Positions 1 to 6,763 of a DNA stretch of 64,000 bases are shown here, in pieces. The notes below the pieces were generated by a model. That model was not told the origin of the DNA. It saw only the letters and a list, made by a program, of their open reading frames with translations, and ran no database searches. The position numbers and the translations under genes are program-made. Position 1 is the stretch's first letter. Every line of letters begins with the position of its first letter. The DNA comes from Alistipes sp. (lineage in GTDB: Bacteria; Bacteroidota; Bacteroidia; Bacteroidales; Rikenellaceae): contig JAFZFP010000005.1 of assembly GCA_017555905.1 (NCBI GenBank), positions 1 through 64,000 of the forward strand, in the 5' to 3' direction.

Positions 1-375
1 GAGCTTTACGCTGCTGCTGACTACCTCTCATTGCACATTCCTGCAACTGCTGAGACTAAGGGTTCTATCGGTTACGACTTGGCTATGTCTATGCCTAAGG
101 GTGCTACCATCGTAAACACTGCTCGTAAGGAGGTTATCAACGAGGAGGGTCTTATGAAGGCTATGGAGGAGCGCGAGGATCTTAAGTATATCACTGATAT
201 CGCTCCAGATGCTAAGGATGTTTACGCTGAGAAGTTTGGCAAGCGCTACTTCGGTACTCCTAAGAAGCAGGGTGCTGAGACTGCTGAGGCTAACGTAAAC
301 GCTGGTTTGGCTGCTGCTCGCCAGATCGTTGATTACTTCGTAAACGGCAACGTACGTTTCCAGGTAAATAAGTAG
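1..375 (+). CDS. serA: D-3-phosphoglycerate dehydrogenase, C-terminal part (5' end outside window)
   Basis: This is the 3' end of a D-isomer-specific 2-hydroxyacid dehydrogenase. The frame is open from base 1, upstream of the first internal Met at base 31, so the start lies outside the window. The visible 124 residues cover the end of the NAD-binding domain: ADYLSLHIPATAET matches the family segment where substrate and cofactor meet, and KGATIVNTARKEVINEEGL matches the conserved 'N-x-(A/S)-R' arginine region. The expected catalytic histidine region is not obvious in the short tail. The enzyme oxidises 3-phosphoglycerate in the first step of serine synthesis in the cytoplasm. The next gene is a DUF1015 protein, a pairing I recall as common in Bacteroidota. 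Codons are strongly biased to GGT, GCT and AAG, which suggests high expression. Confidence 0.85.
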   Translation, partial: ELYAAADYLSLHIPATAETKGSIGYDLAMSMPKGATIVNTARKEVINEEGLMKAMEEREDLKYITDIAPDAKDVYAEKFGKRYFGTPKKQGAETAEANVNAGLAAARQIVDYFVNGNVRFQVNK

Positions 376-402
376 GATTCTGCTTATAGCAAATGAGTTA
401 AT

Positions 403-430
403 AGGGTGTTGATGTAAAAGTCGGCACCCT
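403..430 (+). other. Intergenic hairpin between serA and the DUF1015 gene
   Basis: The six-base arms AGGGTG and CACCCT enclose a 16-base loop in the 95-base gap after serA. No T-tract follows, so this is more likely an mRNA processing or stability hairpin, or a weak attenuator, than a full terminator. Confidence 0.3.
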
Positions 431-470
431 TCATAGAATAAAAATAACCAAGCTAAAACTATTAAACAAT

Positions 471-1715
471 ATGGTAAGAATTAAGCCATTTAAGGGTATT
501 CGTCCTCCAAAGGAGTTGGCATCAGAGGTTGCATCACGTCCTTATGACGTTCTTAACTCAGTAGAGGCTAAGGCTGAGGCAGGTGAGCGTTCACTTTTGC
601 ACATCATCAAGCCTGAGATCGACTTCGATCCTATCGCTGATGAGCACTCACAGGAGGCTTACGAGAAGGCTATGGAGAACTTCCGTCTTTGGAAGGAGAA
701 GGGCTGGTTGGCACAGGATGACGAGGAGTACTACTACATCTATGCTCAGACTATGAACGGCCGTACTCAGTATGGTATCGCTATGTGCTGCCACTATGAG
801 GACTACCTCTCAGGCGCTATCAAGAAGCACGAGCTTACTCGCGTTGATAAGGAGGAGGACCGTATGATCCACGTTCGCAACCAGAAGGCTAACATCGAGC
901 CAGTATTCTTCGCTTACCCAGATGAGGCTGAGATCGACGCTATCATCTCTAAGTGGGTTGCTGAGCACGAGGCAGACTACGACTTCGTTGCAGAGGACGG
1001 CTTTGGCCACCATATGTGGGTTATCCGTTGCAAGGAGACTAACGACCGCATCACTGAGTTGTTCAAGGGTATCCCAGCATTGTATGTTGCTGATGGTCAC
1101 CACCGTACAGCTGCTGCTGCACGTGTAGGTCAGGAGTGCGCTTCTAAGAACCCTAACCACACTGGCGACGAGGAGTACTGCTTCTTCTTGGCTGTTACTT
1201 TCCCAGCATCACACCTCCGAATCATCGACTACAACCGCGTAGTTAAGGATCTCAACGGCCTCTCTAAGGAGGAGTTCTTGAAGGCTGTAGAGGAGTCATT
1301 CGTAGTAGAGAAGAAGGGTGCTGAGATCTACACTCCTAACGCATTGCACAACTTCGCTATGTATATCGATGGCGAGTGGTACTCAATGACTGCTAAGGAG
1401 GGTACTTACGACGATAATGATCCTATCGGTGTTCTCGACGTATCTGTTCTCTCTAACCTCGTTTTGGACAAGGTGCTTGGCATCGCTGACTTGCGTACCT
1501 CTAAGCGTATCGACTTCGTAGGTGGTATCCGTGGTTTGGGCGAGTTGCAGAAGCGTGTTGATAGCGGTGAGATGAAGGTTGCTTTCGCGTTGTACCCAGT
1601 ATCAATGCAGCAGCTCTTCGATATCGCTGACACTGGCAACATTATGCCTCCTAAGACCACTTGGTTCGAGCCTAAGTTGCGTTCAGGTGTTGTTATCCAC
1701 TCTTTCGAGGAGTAA
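471..1715 (+). CDS. DUF1015 family protein
   Basis: A 414-residue soluble protein of the DUF1015 family, whose biochemical role is not established. It begins MVRIKPFKGIRPPKELASEV, the family's usual N-terminus, and carries LYVADGHHRTAAAA near residue 210, the conserved 'DGHHR' motif that gives the family its HTH/ParB-like alternative names. It lies 95 bases downstream of serA on the same strand and is probably cotranscribed. A role linked to serine or phosphoserine metabolism is inference from neighbourhood only. Codon use is as strongly T-ending and as optimised as in serA. Length is normal for the family and the ATG start is the first in frame. Confidence 0.85.
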   Translation: MVRIKPFKGIRPPKELASEVASRPYDVLNSVEAKAEAGERSLLHIIKPEIDFDPIADEHSQEAYEKAMENFRLWKEKGWLAQDDEEYYYIYAQTMNGRTQYGIAMCCHYEDYLSGAIKKHELTRVDKEEDRMIHVRNQKANIEPVFFAYPDEAEIDAIISKWVAEHEADYDFVAEDGFGHHMWVIRCKETNDRITELFKGIPALYVADGHHRTAAAARVGQECASKNPNHTGDEEYCFFLAVTFPASHLRIIDYNRVVKDLNGLSKEEFLKAVEESFVVEKKGAEIYTPNALHNFAMYIDGEWYSMTAKEGTYDDNDPIGVLDVSVLSNLVLDKVLGIADLRTSKRIDFVGGIRGLGELQKRVDSGEMKVAFALYPVSMQQLFDIADTGNIMPPKTTWFEPKLRSGVVIHSFEE

Positions 1716-1740
1716 TCGGATTACAGAGCCTATAAATGAG

Positions 1741-1777
1741 ACAATGGGATGTATCACACATCCCATTGTTCTTTTTT
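1741..1777 (+). terminator. Rho-independent terminator after the DUF1015 gene
   Basis: A perfect 12-bp stem (ACAATGGGATGT / ACATCCCATTGT) with a 5-base loop is followed by TCTTTTTT. It closes the serA-DUF1015 unit just before the convergent small gene at 1778-1912. Confidence 0.9.
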
Positions 1778-1912
1778 CTACTTCTTAGTGCCACAGCCAC
1801 TGCCCTTCTTGTTCTCGCACGAGGTGTTAGAAGAGTGGTGGGTCTTCGAAGTGTTCGTTGTGGTGTGCTCCGCAGACTTACCCTTAGGGGTACTCTTTTC
1901 ATTTGCTTTCAT
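1778..1912 (-). CDS. Small Ser/Thr/Lys-rich peptide, 44 residues
   Basis: A 44-residue reading frame starting at the ATG of 1912 and ending at a TAG one base past the serA-DUF1015 terminator. The product is hydrophilic and low in complexity: it begins MKANEKSTPKGKS, is rich in Ser, Thr, His and Lys, and ends SCENKKGSGCGTKK with two cysteines. There is no signal peptide or membrane segment. The bases before the ATG are A/T-rich (AAATTTACAACT), as is normal for translation starts in this phylum. An inverted repeat GTCTAA-CC-TTAGAC (1941-1954) lies in its upstream region. I do not recognise a family. Coding status rests on the open frame, the start context and a third-position pattern like its neighbours, so it is moderately supported. 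Confidence 0.5.
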   Translation of the reverse strand: MKANEKSTPKGKSAEHTTTNTSKTHHSSNTSCENKKGSGCGTKK

Positions 1913-2044
1913 AGTTGTAAATTTTAAAATGTTAATCGGGGTCTAACCTTAGACTCCGCCACCATTACTTACAAAGTTTAGACCACAACGGCCAGCCTAT
2001 GTGATATAAAATAGGGTTTAAAGCCTAATGAAATGTAAAAACAG

Positions 2045-2075
2045 TTTGCAGAATCAAATAAAAATCGTACATTTG
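2045..2075 (+). promoter_or_regulatory. Promoter of tRNA-Leu (TTTG-N19-TACATTTG)
   Basis: TTTG at 2045-2048 and TACATTTG at 2068-2075 match the Bacteroidota -33/-7 consensus with 19-base spacing. The -7 box ends 24 bases before the tRNA. Confidence 0.75.
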
Positions 2076-2099
2076 CATCGTCTTTTCGAAGACTGAGTG

Positions 2100-2185
2100 G
2101 CTCGGATGGTGGAATAGGTAGACACGCCGGACTTAAAATCCTGTGGGCAGTAATGCCCGTACCGGTTCGACCCCGGTTCCGAGTA
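2100..2185 (+). tRNA. tRNA-Leu, anticodon UAA
   Basis: An 86-base type II tRNA. The acceptor arms GCTCGGA and TCCGAGT pair with a terminal G-U, with discriminator A. The anticodon loop CTTAAAA gives UAA, which reads UUA/UUG. A long variable arm (GTGGGCAGTAATGCCCGT) is present, as expected for leucine tRNAs, and the T-arm contains GGTTCGACCCC. The anticodon stem has one C-T mismatch. CCA is not encoded: CCT follows the discriminator. The last 20 bases of the gene are part of a 98-bp duplicated segment. Confidence 0.95.
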
Positions 2186-2263
2186 CCTAAAGAGAGGAAT
2201 TTGCGTTCCTCTCTTTTTTGTTTTTGTGTCTTTGTTTGGGAAGAGATGCACTGCGTGCATAAG
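2166..2263 (+). repeat. 98-bp direct repeat, copy 1 (tRNA-Leu 3' end plus terminator)
   Basis: These 98 bases recur without mismatch at 2472-2569, offset by 306. The copy begins in the T-loop of tRNA-Leu, includes the tRNA terminator and runs about 44 bases past it. The 208 bases between copies hold no gene. The arrangement resembles the att duplication left at a tRNA 3' end by an integrative element, or a local duplication. Confidence 0.9.
2191..2219 (+). terminator. Terminator of tRNA-Leu
   Basis: The stem AGAGAGGAA / TTCCTCTCT with a 6-base loop TTTGCG is followed by a T-run, five bases after the tRNA discriminator. It is duplicated at 2497-2525. Confidence 0.9.
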
Positions 2264-2266
2264 ACC

Positions 2267-2314
2267 CAATGCTTATTTGCATACACAAGTAAACTTGTTA
2301 TGACATAAGCATTG
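2267..2314. repeat. 48-bp nested palindrome between the tRNA repeats
   Basis: The outer arms CAATGCTTAT and ATAAGCATTG are perfect complements. Inside them CATA-c-ACAAG pairs with CTTGT-TATG around the loop TAAA, so nearly the whole 48 bases can fold into one long hairpin. It is followed at once by a run of nine C (2316-2324). The rest of the 2264-2471 spacer shows no gene, although TGCTTTTTCTCTTCCCAAAC (2331-2350) is a partial inverted match to a piece of the flanking repeat. Confidence 0.75.
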
Positions 2315-2471
2315 TCCCCCCCCCAAGCGATGCTTTTTCTCTTCCCAAACAATCAACGGTTACTCGTCTCCGCTCTGCTCACCTTAAATGACGGTTGCGC
2401 GGACAATAGTATGTTTAATGCTCGACTTTAAAAAGTCTGCGCTACTCGGAGTCCGCGCTAGTGCTTCGCAC

Positions 2472-2569
2472 TTCGACCCCGGTTCCGAGTACCTAAAGAG
2501 AGGAATTTGCGTTCCTCTCTTTTTTGTTTTTGTGTCTTTGTTTGGGAAGAGATGCACTGCGTGCATAAG
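2472..2569 (+). repeat. 98-bp direct repeat, copy 2
   Basis: An exact copy of 2166-2263. It carries the 3' 20 bases of a tRNA-Leu gene without the 5' part, so it is not a functional tRNA, and it repeats the terminator (2497-2525). It ends nine bases before the comEC stop codon. Confidence 0.9.
2497..2525 (+). terminator. Duplicated tRNA-Leu terminator
   Basis: The same 9-bp stem and T-run as at 2191-2219, inside repeat copy 2. On the other strand its A-run gives no terminator for comEC. Confidence 0.6.
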
Positions 2570-2577
2570 GAAGAACC

Positions 2578-4128
2578 TTATATAATATCCTTGTCGTCGA
2601 TACCTAACGTATGGAAGACGACCACACGTTTGCGACTAATTGTCCAGACGATGAGGGTGATGATTGCTATGACGATATAGCAGAGTGCGACGATGCTGAG
2701 TGGCATCTCATACTCTATGCCCGTGAGGCTGTGTTCCGAGGCCCAAAGGACAATGTTATTCTGTAATTTGGCGCACCACTCGCTAACGACGGCGAAAGGT
2801 AGTGATAGTGGTGCTGGGAGCAAGAGAGTGAAGAGTCCAGAGGCTACGATAATGTATGCTAAGGCTATGACTACGGGGGTGAGGATAATGCCAGCGAGAG
2901 GCAACGAGCCGAAGGTGTGCGACACTACGGGGAGAGTCCAGAGGGTGGCGACAGTGCCAATGACCAGTGCGGAGGTGAGGTGTCGGAGCAACCAATTGCG
3001 CGTATGTAGTAGGCGAGTGAGGGGTACGCCCCACGCAAGGATGCCCATAACTGCCAACGACGAGAGTTGGAAACTGATGTCGAAGAGGTAGCCAGGTCTT
3101 ATGACAAGCATAATGAGCAGGGTGGCAGCGAGGGTGTTGATGGAGTTGTATGGCGAGGTCGAGAGTGTACTTAGTTGTAGCACAGAGAACATTATGGCGG
3201 CACGCACGACGGATGGGGAGAGGCCACTCATTATGGCGAAGAGCCATAGAGCGACGATGCTCAGTAGTTTAGCCACGATATGTCCGCGGTGGATGAGGCT
3301 TATGGGCGATAGTAGGAGTGTGACGACCATAAGTACGATGCCGAGGTGTAGGCCCGAGACGGCCATTAGGTGTGAGAGTCCCGTGGCGGAGTAGGCTTCG
3401 CGCAGTTCGGTGGGCATAGCGTGGCGCGAGCCAGCGACCATAGCCTCGACGGTGGCGTGTGATGCGCTATCTGCTTGGTAGATAGTAAGTTTTTCGATTG
3501 CTCGCTGTTGGAGAGAGGATGTGGAGCCTTGTTCGTGCGAGATAATATTGTAGTCGGCAATGGCTACACCTCCCACATAGCCACGACAACTGAGCAGGTC
3601 GTTATACCCCTTGTAACGCGACATCTGTTGGCGTAGTTTACCCCATATCTCTATTCTATCCCCAGCATCTATGCTGTCTGAGCGAAGCCACAGCTGAACT
3701 CTGTCGTTGGCCTCGTAGGTGGCGTTTTGGTCTCGCCACTCGGTGATGTGACCCTCGGCAACGCGGTATCCTTGACGTTGTGCTGGGATGCCTCTAACAT
3801 CTATAACCATCTCCACCGCTCTGTCGTAGGGCATAGAGGCAGGTCTCTCTGATATCTCCGAAACAAGATACCCTGCCATAATGTTCATCAAGGCCACGTA
3901 TAGTAGCGCGATCCGACTCTCCATTGCCACGTAGCACATAACCGCCGAGAGCGAGAGTGCGCCGACGACTAACCATAGAGGGATAACGCAATACTCGGCA
4001 AGAGCAATGCCCACAACAAAGGGTAGTAGGAGCAGTAGCAACGGCACGGAGTAGAGCCTATCGCCTAAAGTCTTGCGACTAAAGGTGATACGCCACTTTA
4101 CCGACTCATTTGGTTTGTTAGGTCTCAC
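2578..4128 (-). CDS. comEC: ComEC/Rec2 family DNA-uptake channel protein
   Basis: A polytopic inner-membrane protein of about 516 residues. Members of this family carry single-stranded DNA across the inner membrane during natural transformation. Hydrophobic segments fill residues 25-85, followed by an OB-like soluble region (about 105-195) and the competence domain, which holds the signature HLMAVSGLHLG (253-263) and many further membrane segments. It lacks the C-terminal metallo-beta-lactamase domain of Bacillus ComEC, which is usual in Bacteroidota. The frame stays open up to 4296, but that would cross the upstream gene's terminator and end. I prefer the GTG at 4128, which follows an AAGGA and lies just after the terminator. 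It stands alone; no other competence genes are adjacent. Confidence 0.8.
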   Translation of the reverse strand: MRPNKPNESVKWRITFSRKTLGDRLYSVPLLLLLLPFVVGIALAEYCVIPLWLVVGALSLSAVMCYVAMESRIALLYVALMNIMAGYLVSEISERPASMPYDRAVEMVIDVRGIPAQRQGYRVAEGHITEWRDQNATYEANDRVQLWLRSDSIDAGDRIEIWGKLRQQMSRYKGYNDLLSCRGYVGGVAIADYNIISHEQGSTSSLQQRAIEKLTIYQADSASHATVEAMVAGSRHAMPTELREAYSATGLSHLMAVSGLHLGIVLMVVTLLLSPISLIHRGHIVAKLLSIVALWLFAIMSGLSPSVVRAAIMFSVLQLSTLSTSPYNSINTLAATLLIMLVIRPGYLFDISFQLSSLAVMGILAWGVPLTRLLHTRNWLLRHLTSALVIGTVATLWTLPVVSHTFGSLPLAGIILTPVVIALAYIIVASGLFTLLLPAPLSLPFAVVSEWCAKLQNNIVLWASEHSLTGIEYEMPLSIVALCYIVIAIITLIVWTISRKRVVVFHTLGIDDKDII

Positions 4129-4160
4129 ATCCTTGTTGTTATATATAAAGGTATAATTGC

Positions 4161-4197
4161 AAAAAAAGAGAGAGAAAAGCCAGGGCCTTTCTCTCTC
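4161..4197 (-). terminator. Terminator of the Pro-Glu lipoprotein gene
   Basis: A 14-bp stem with one mismatch (GAGAGAGAAAGGCC on the minus strand), a 2-base loop and a run of seven T. It separates the lipoprotein gene from comEC and argues against a comEC start upstream of it. Confidence 0.85.
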
Positions 4198-4211
4198 CAA
4201 AGTCATCTCTA

Positions 4212-4793
4212 CTACATTGTTGTAGGCTGGCCCTCGTACCATAGCGATACGGTCTCGCCCGAAGGGATGGTGAAGTATGCTGTTATAGTGTACCACGTAA
4301 ATCCCGACTCGTGCTCAGTGTCAGCAATCACCGTAGCCTGACCCTCGCTGAAGCGCCATAGGTCGCTATTAGTGTAGAGGCTGAAGTAAGTGTACTCTTG
4401 TGCGCAAGTGCCGACCGAGCCATCGCCAATAGGATATACGCCCGAAAGGAGGTGGTCGTTACCGAGTTCGTTATAGAAGTCTATGTATAGGCTGTACTGC
4501 GTTTGGTCGTCGTAGAACGATACGTAGTCGTTGCGCAAGCCGTTGGTCTCCAATGTAATGATAGAGGCGCGGATGTTCTCTGTGAGTTCGTATGTTGCCT
4601 CTGGAAGTGGCTCAGGCTCAGGTTCAGGTTCTGGCTCAGGCTCAGGTTCAGGCTCAGGGTTCTCTCCAGGATTATCTGATGGATTCTGCTCCTGCTCACT
4701 GTCGTTAGGATTTGTTGGCGTTGGGGTAGGCTCTTCGCAACCCATCAAGCCCACGAAAGCAAAAAGTAATAGTGTTGAAAAAAGTCGTCTCAT
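4212..4793 (-). CDS. Lipoprotein with Pro-Glu linker, unknown function
   Basis: A 193-residue predicted lipoprotein: a lipoprotein signal ends at GLMGC (Cys19), followed by EEPTPTPTNPND and a low-complexity tract of alternating Pro-Glu (residues about 46-62) that probably acts as a rigid spacer from the outer membrane. The remaining 130 residues are a small beta-rich domain rich in Tyr, Thr and Ser (YSLYIDFYNELGNDHLLSG), with no motif I recognise. Such small Bacteroidota lipoproteins are often surface or periplasmic beta-sandwich or calycin-like folds, but I cannot assign one here. It is monocistronic, with a promoter box just upstream and its own terminator. Confidence 0.75.
   Translation of the reverse strand: MRRLFSTLLLFAFVGLMGCEEPTPTPTNPNDSEQEQNPSDNPGENPEPEPEPEPEPEPEPEPLPEATYELTENIRASIITLETNGLRNDYVSFYDDQTQYSLYIDFYNELGNDHLLSGVYPIGDGSVGTCAQEYTYFSLYTNSDLWRFSEGQATVIADTEHESGFTWYTITAYFTIPSGETVSLWYEGQPTTM
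4609..4664 (-). repeat. Hexanucleotide coding repeat (Pro-Glu tract)
   Basis: About nine tandem units of GGCTCA/GGTTCA (plus-strand reading) encode alternating Glu and Pro. Gain or loss of a 6-bp unit keeps the frame, so spacer length can vary between strains. Confidence 0.75.
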
Positions 4794-4819
4794 ATCTGTA
4801 TGTTTTTAGTTTCTACATA

Positions 4820-4827
4820 CAAAAATA
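4820..4827 (-). promoter_or_regulatory. Promoter -7 box of the Pro-Glu lipoprotein gene
   Basis: TATTTTTG on the minus strand matches TAnnTTTG 26 bases before the ATG. No clear TTTG is seen at -33. Confidence 0.5.
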
Positions 4828-4909
4828 GTAAAAATATCGATACGCCCCTACGATTTAGGGTATTTATTCTCGATATAGTTTTTGCTTATAGGTAAATCAA
4901 AATTACCGA

Positions 4910-4941
4910 TTTGTAACTTATAAAAAGTTGTATTAAATTTG
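4910..4941 (+). promoter_or_regulatory. Promoter of the Cys-rich/small-HTH operon
   Basis: TTTG (4910-4913), 20 bases, TAAATTTG (4934-4941): a full match to the Bacteroidota consensus, 40 bases before the first start codon. Confidence 0.8.
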
Positions 4942-4981
4942 CAGTGACAAAAGAGTAATAAACGTAAGCGACAACTTTAAG

Positions 4982-5233
4982 ATGAGAGCAACAGTTATGA
5001 GTGCTGATGCCTCAGATATAAGACCCTTAGGTGCGCCAGACATCGACAACTCGACCAAGCAAGAGCGGTTGGAGTATGTGCTCGACAAGTGGCGATGCTG
5101 TCATAACTGCGAAATATGTGGTAAGTGCAGTGTGCTACGTGGGGTTGATGCCGAGATCGCCTATGAGGATTATATCGAGGGTCGCACTCCCTATATGGAG
5201 ATTACGAAGAGAATTAGAAATTTAAACTATTAA
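4982..5233 (+). CDS. Small cysteine-cluster protein, 83 residues
   Basis: An 83-residue soluble protein with the cysteine cluster CCHNCEICGKC at residues 39-49 (pattern CC-x2-C-x2-C-x2-C). This could bind zinc or an iron-sulfur centre. The C-terminal part is acidic and then basic, with no other motif. I do not recognise a named family. The first ATG at 4982 sits 40 bases after a consensus promoter; an internal Met6 is an alternative start. The next gene, 12 bases on, encodes a 59-residue HTH protein, so the two probably form an operon closed by the terminator at 5460-5497. A regulatory or metal/redox-sensing role is conjecture from the cysteine cluster and the neighbour. Confidence 0.6.
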   Translation: MRATVMSADASDIRPLGAPDIDNSTKQERLEYVLDKWRCCHNCEICGKCSVLRGVDAEIAYEDYIEGRTPYMEITKRIRNLNY

Positions 5234-5245
5234 AATACTAAGACT

Positions 5246-5425
5246 ATGGAGACTAAAGAGAGAGTATTGCAGACAATGAAGCAGGCTGGTGAGCCACTAA
5301 ACGCTGGTAAGATTGCTGAGCTTAGCGGCATCGACCGCAAGGAGGTTGATAAGGCTATGAAGCAACTTAAGGATGAGGGCGCTATTGTGTCGCCTGTGCG
5401 TTGCAAGTGGGAGCCTGCAAAGTAG
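5246..5425 (+). CDS. Small winged-HTH-like transcriptional regulator, 59 residues
   Basis: A 59-residue protein with a helix-turn-helix reading: an N-terminal helix ([14 protein letters not shown]), then the HTH core [25 protein letters not shown] at residues 18-41, then a short strand and wing ([15 protein letters not shown]). The shape is that of a minimal winged-helix domain of the MarR/LexA-like sort that occurs alone in Bacteroidota. It starts 12 bases after the Cys-cluster gene and is followed by a terminator. Targets are unknown. The ATG is preceded by A/T-rich sequence with no Shine-Dalgarno site. One cysteine (CKW) lies near the C-terminus. Confidence 0.7.
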   Translation: METKERVLQTMKQAGEPLNAGKIAELSGIDRKEVDKAMKQLKDEGAIVSPVRCKWEPAK

Positions 5426-5459
5426 TATAGGCCGCGCTCTAAGTTATGGCTGATTATTG

Positions 5460-5497
5460 AGCCACCTACACCGCAAAGGTTGATGGGTGGCTTTTTT
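5460..5497 (+). terminator. Terminator after the small HTH gene
   Basis: The arms AGCCACC and GGTGGCT enclose a 19-base loop and are followed by six T. Confidence 0.75.
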
Positions 5498-5531
5498 GGT
5501 AGTTTGATGAGTGAATGTAGTAAAAAATTAC

Positions 5532-5539
5532 TAAATTTG
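5532..5539 (+). promoter_or_regulatory. Promoter -7 box of upp
   Basis: TAAATTTG matches TAnnTTTG 27 bases before the upp ATG. The nearest upstream TTTG (5503-5506) is 25 bases away, longer than ideal. Confidence 0.55.
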
Positions 5540-5566
5540 CACTAATAACTTTAATACCACAACACT

Positions 5567-6190
5567 ATGGCTTTACACATTATCGACCACCCACTCGTAC
5601 AGCATAAACTGAGTATTATGCGTAATAAGGAGACATCGACGATGATGTTTCGTGAGTTGCTCAAGGAGATATCGCTCTTTATGGGCTACGAGATTACGCG
5701 CGACTTCCCGTTGGATTACGAGGAGATTGAGACCCCCTTGCAGAAGATGAATGCCCCTACGCTTTCGGGCAAGAAGGTGGTCATTGCCCCTATCCTCCGT
5801 GCTGGTCTCGGTATGGTTGATGGTCTCTTGGCGCTTATCCCTTCGGCACGAGTAGGACATATCGGTATGTACCGCGATGAGGTTACTTGTGAGCCTGTAT
5901 TCTACTACTATAAGATGCCTGAGAATAAGGATCGTTTGGTGATCGTCACCGACCCTATGTTGGCTACAGGTGGTAGTGCTTGCGATGCTATTGCTCGCCT
6001 GAAGAGGGATGGCTACACCTCTATCCGTTTGATGTGCTTGGTGGCTGCACCTCAGGGCGTTAAGGCTGTGCAGGAGAGGCATCCCGACGTAGATATCTAC
6101 CTCGCAGCACTCGACGAGGGTCTTAACGAGCGAAACTATATCCTCCCAGGCTTGGGTGATGCTGGAGACCGCATCTTCGGTACGCGATAG
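5567..6190 (+). CDS. upp: Uracil phosphoribosyltransferase
   Basis: A 207-residue cytoplasmic enzyme that makes UMP from uracil and PRPP in pyrimidine salvage. The PRPP-binding loop is clear as [12 protein letters not shown] (residues 127-138). The C-terminal uracil-binding region reads [21 protein letters not shown], typical of Upp. Length matches the family (about 208). It is monocistronic: a -7 box lies just upstream and the next gene begins 46 bases later on the same strand with no obvious link. It would salvage uracil released from nucleic-acid breakdown, which fits the surface nuclease operon at 49-59 kb, although no regulatory tie is visible. Confidence 0.95.
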   Translation: MALHIIDHPLVQHKLSIMRNKETSTMMFRELLKEISLFMGYEITRDFPLDYEEIETPLQKMNAPTLSGKKVVIAPILRAGLGMVDGLLALIPSARVGHIGMYRDEVTCEPVFYYYKMPENKDRLVIVTDPMLATGGSACDAIARLKRDGYTSIRLMCLVAAPQGVKAVQERHPDVDIYLAALDEGLNERNYILPGLGDAGDRIFGTR

Positions 6191-6236
6191 GTGACGCCTA
6201 AATGACTTGGTTGATACCCTAAATTATAGATGACGT

Positions 6237-6692
6237 ATGGTTGCTGAGTGGCTCTTGGACTTTGGGTATATAGGCCTATTCTTTGGGTCGCTGTTGGCAG
6301 CAACGATATTCCCGTTTAGTTCCGACGTACTTTTGTTGGGTATGCTCATCGCTGGAGGTGAGCCCGTGACGACGGTGGTGGTTGCTACGCTTGGCAACTG
6401 GCTCGGTGGCATTGTTGGTTACTGGATGGGGCGACTTGGTAAGTTGGAGTGGCTCGAACGCTGGTTTAAGGTCAAGCACGAGACCATCGTTCGCCACCAG
6501 GCTAAGGTCGAGAGATGGGGCTCGCTATTGGCCCTTTTGACGTGGACACCCTTCGTGGGCGATCTCTTTGCCATAGTCCTTGGCTTCTACAAGGCTAAGT
6601 TTCTGCCCGTAGCCTTTTGGATGTTCGTAGGCAAGTGCGGAAGATATATCTGCTGGGCACTGCTTGAGGGCGTGGTTGTGAGCAGTCTATAG
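6237..6692 (+). CDS. DedA/YqaA-like SNARE-associated membrane protein
   Basis: A 151-residue inner-membrane protein of the short YqaA branch of the DedA/VTT superfamily. It has an amphipathic, membrane-dipping N-terminus (VAEWLLDFGYIGLFFGSLLAATIFPFSSDVLLLGML), then GNWLGGIVGYWMGRLGK (the family's 'G..lG...gY.iGr' motif), a basic helix, and RWGSLLALLTWTPFVGDLFAIVLGFY, the re-entrant segment with the conserved Pro-Gly pair, then a last helix. The superfamily is implicated in lipid scrambling and membrane homeostasis; the substrate of this branch is unknown. It ends before a shared terminator with ffh. Confidence 0.8.
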   Translation: MVAEWLLDFGYIGLFFGSLLAATIFPFSSDVLLLGMLIAGGEPVTTVVVATLGNWLGGIVGYWMGRLGKLEWLERWFKVKHETIVRHQAKVERWGSLLALLTWTPFVGDLFAIVLGFYKAKFLPVAFWMFVGKCGRYICWALLEGVVVSSL

Positions 6693-6711
6693 AGCCGATT
6701 ATAATATAGAG

Positions 6712-6743
6712 AAGGGGCGAATCCTTAAGTGGACTCGCCCCTT
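6712..6743. terminator. Shared hairpin between convergent yqaA-like gene and ffh
   Basis: The 9-bp arms AAGGGGCGA and TCGCCCCTT enclose a 14-base loop. Only short T-stretches flank it on either strand, so it may serve both genes weakly. Confidence 0.6.
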
Positions 6744-6763
6744 TGCTATTGTCGGTAGCAGGG

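Noticed and set aside
2472..2491. Second tRNA gene
   Set aside because: Only the 3' 20 bases of tRNA-Leu are present; no 5' half lies in the preceding sequence.
2054..2566. Open frames of 60-71 codons over the tRNA and its duplicated end
   Set aside because: They read through the tRNA, terminator and repeat on the wrong strand; the similar protein ends are only the 98-bp duplication translated twice.
4129..4296. Longer N-terminus for ComEC
   Set aside because: The extension would cross the terminator at 4161-4197 and overlap the upstream gene; the residues do not resemble a ComEC N-terminus.
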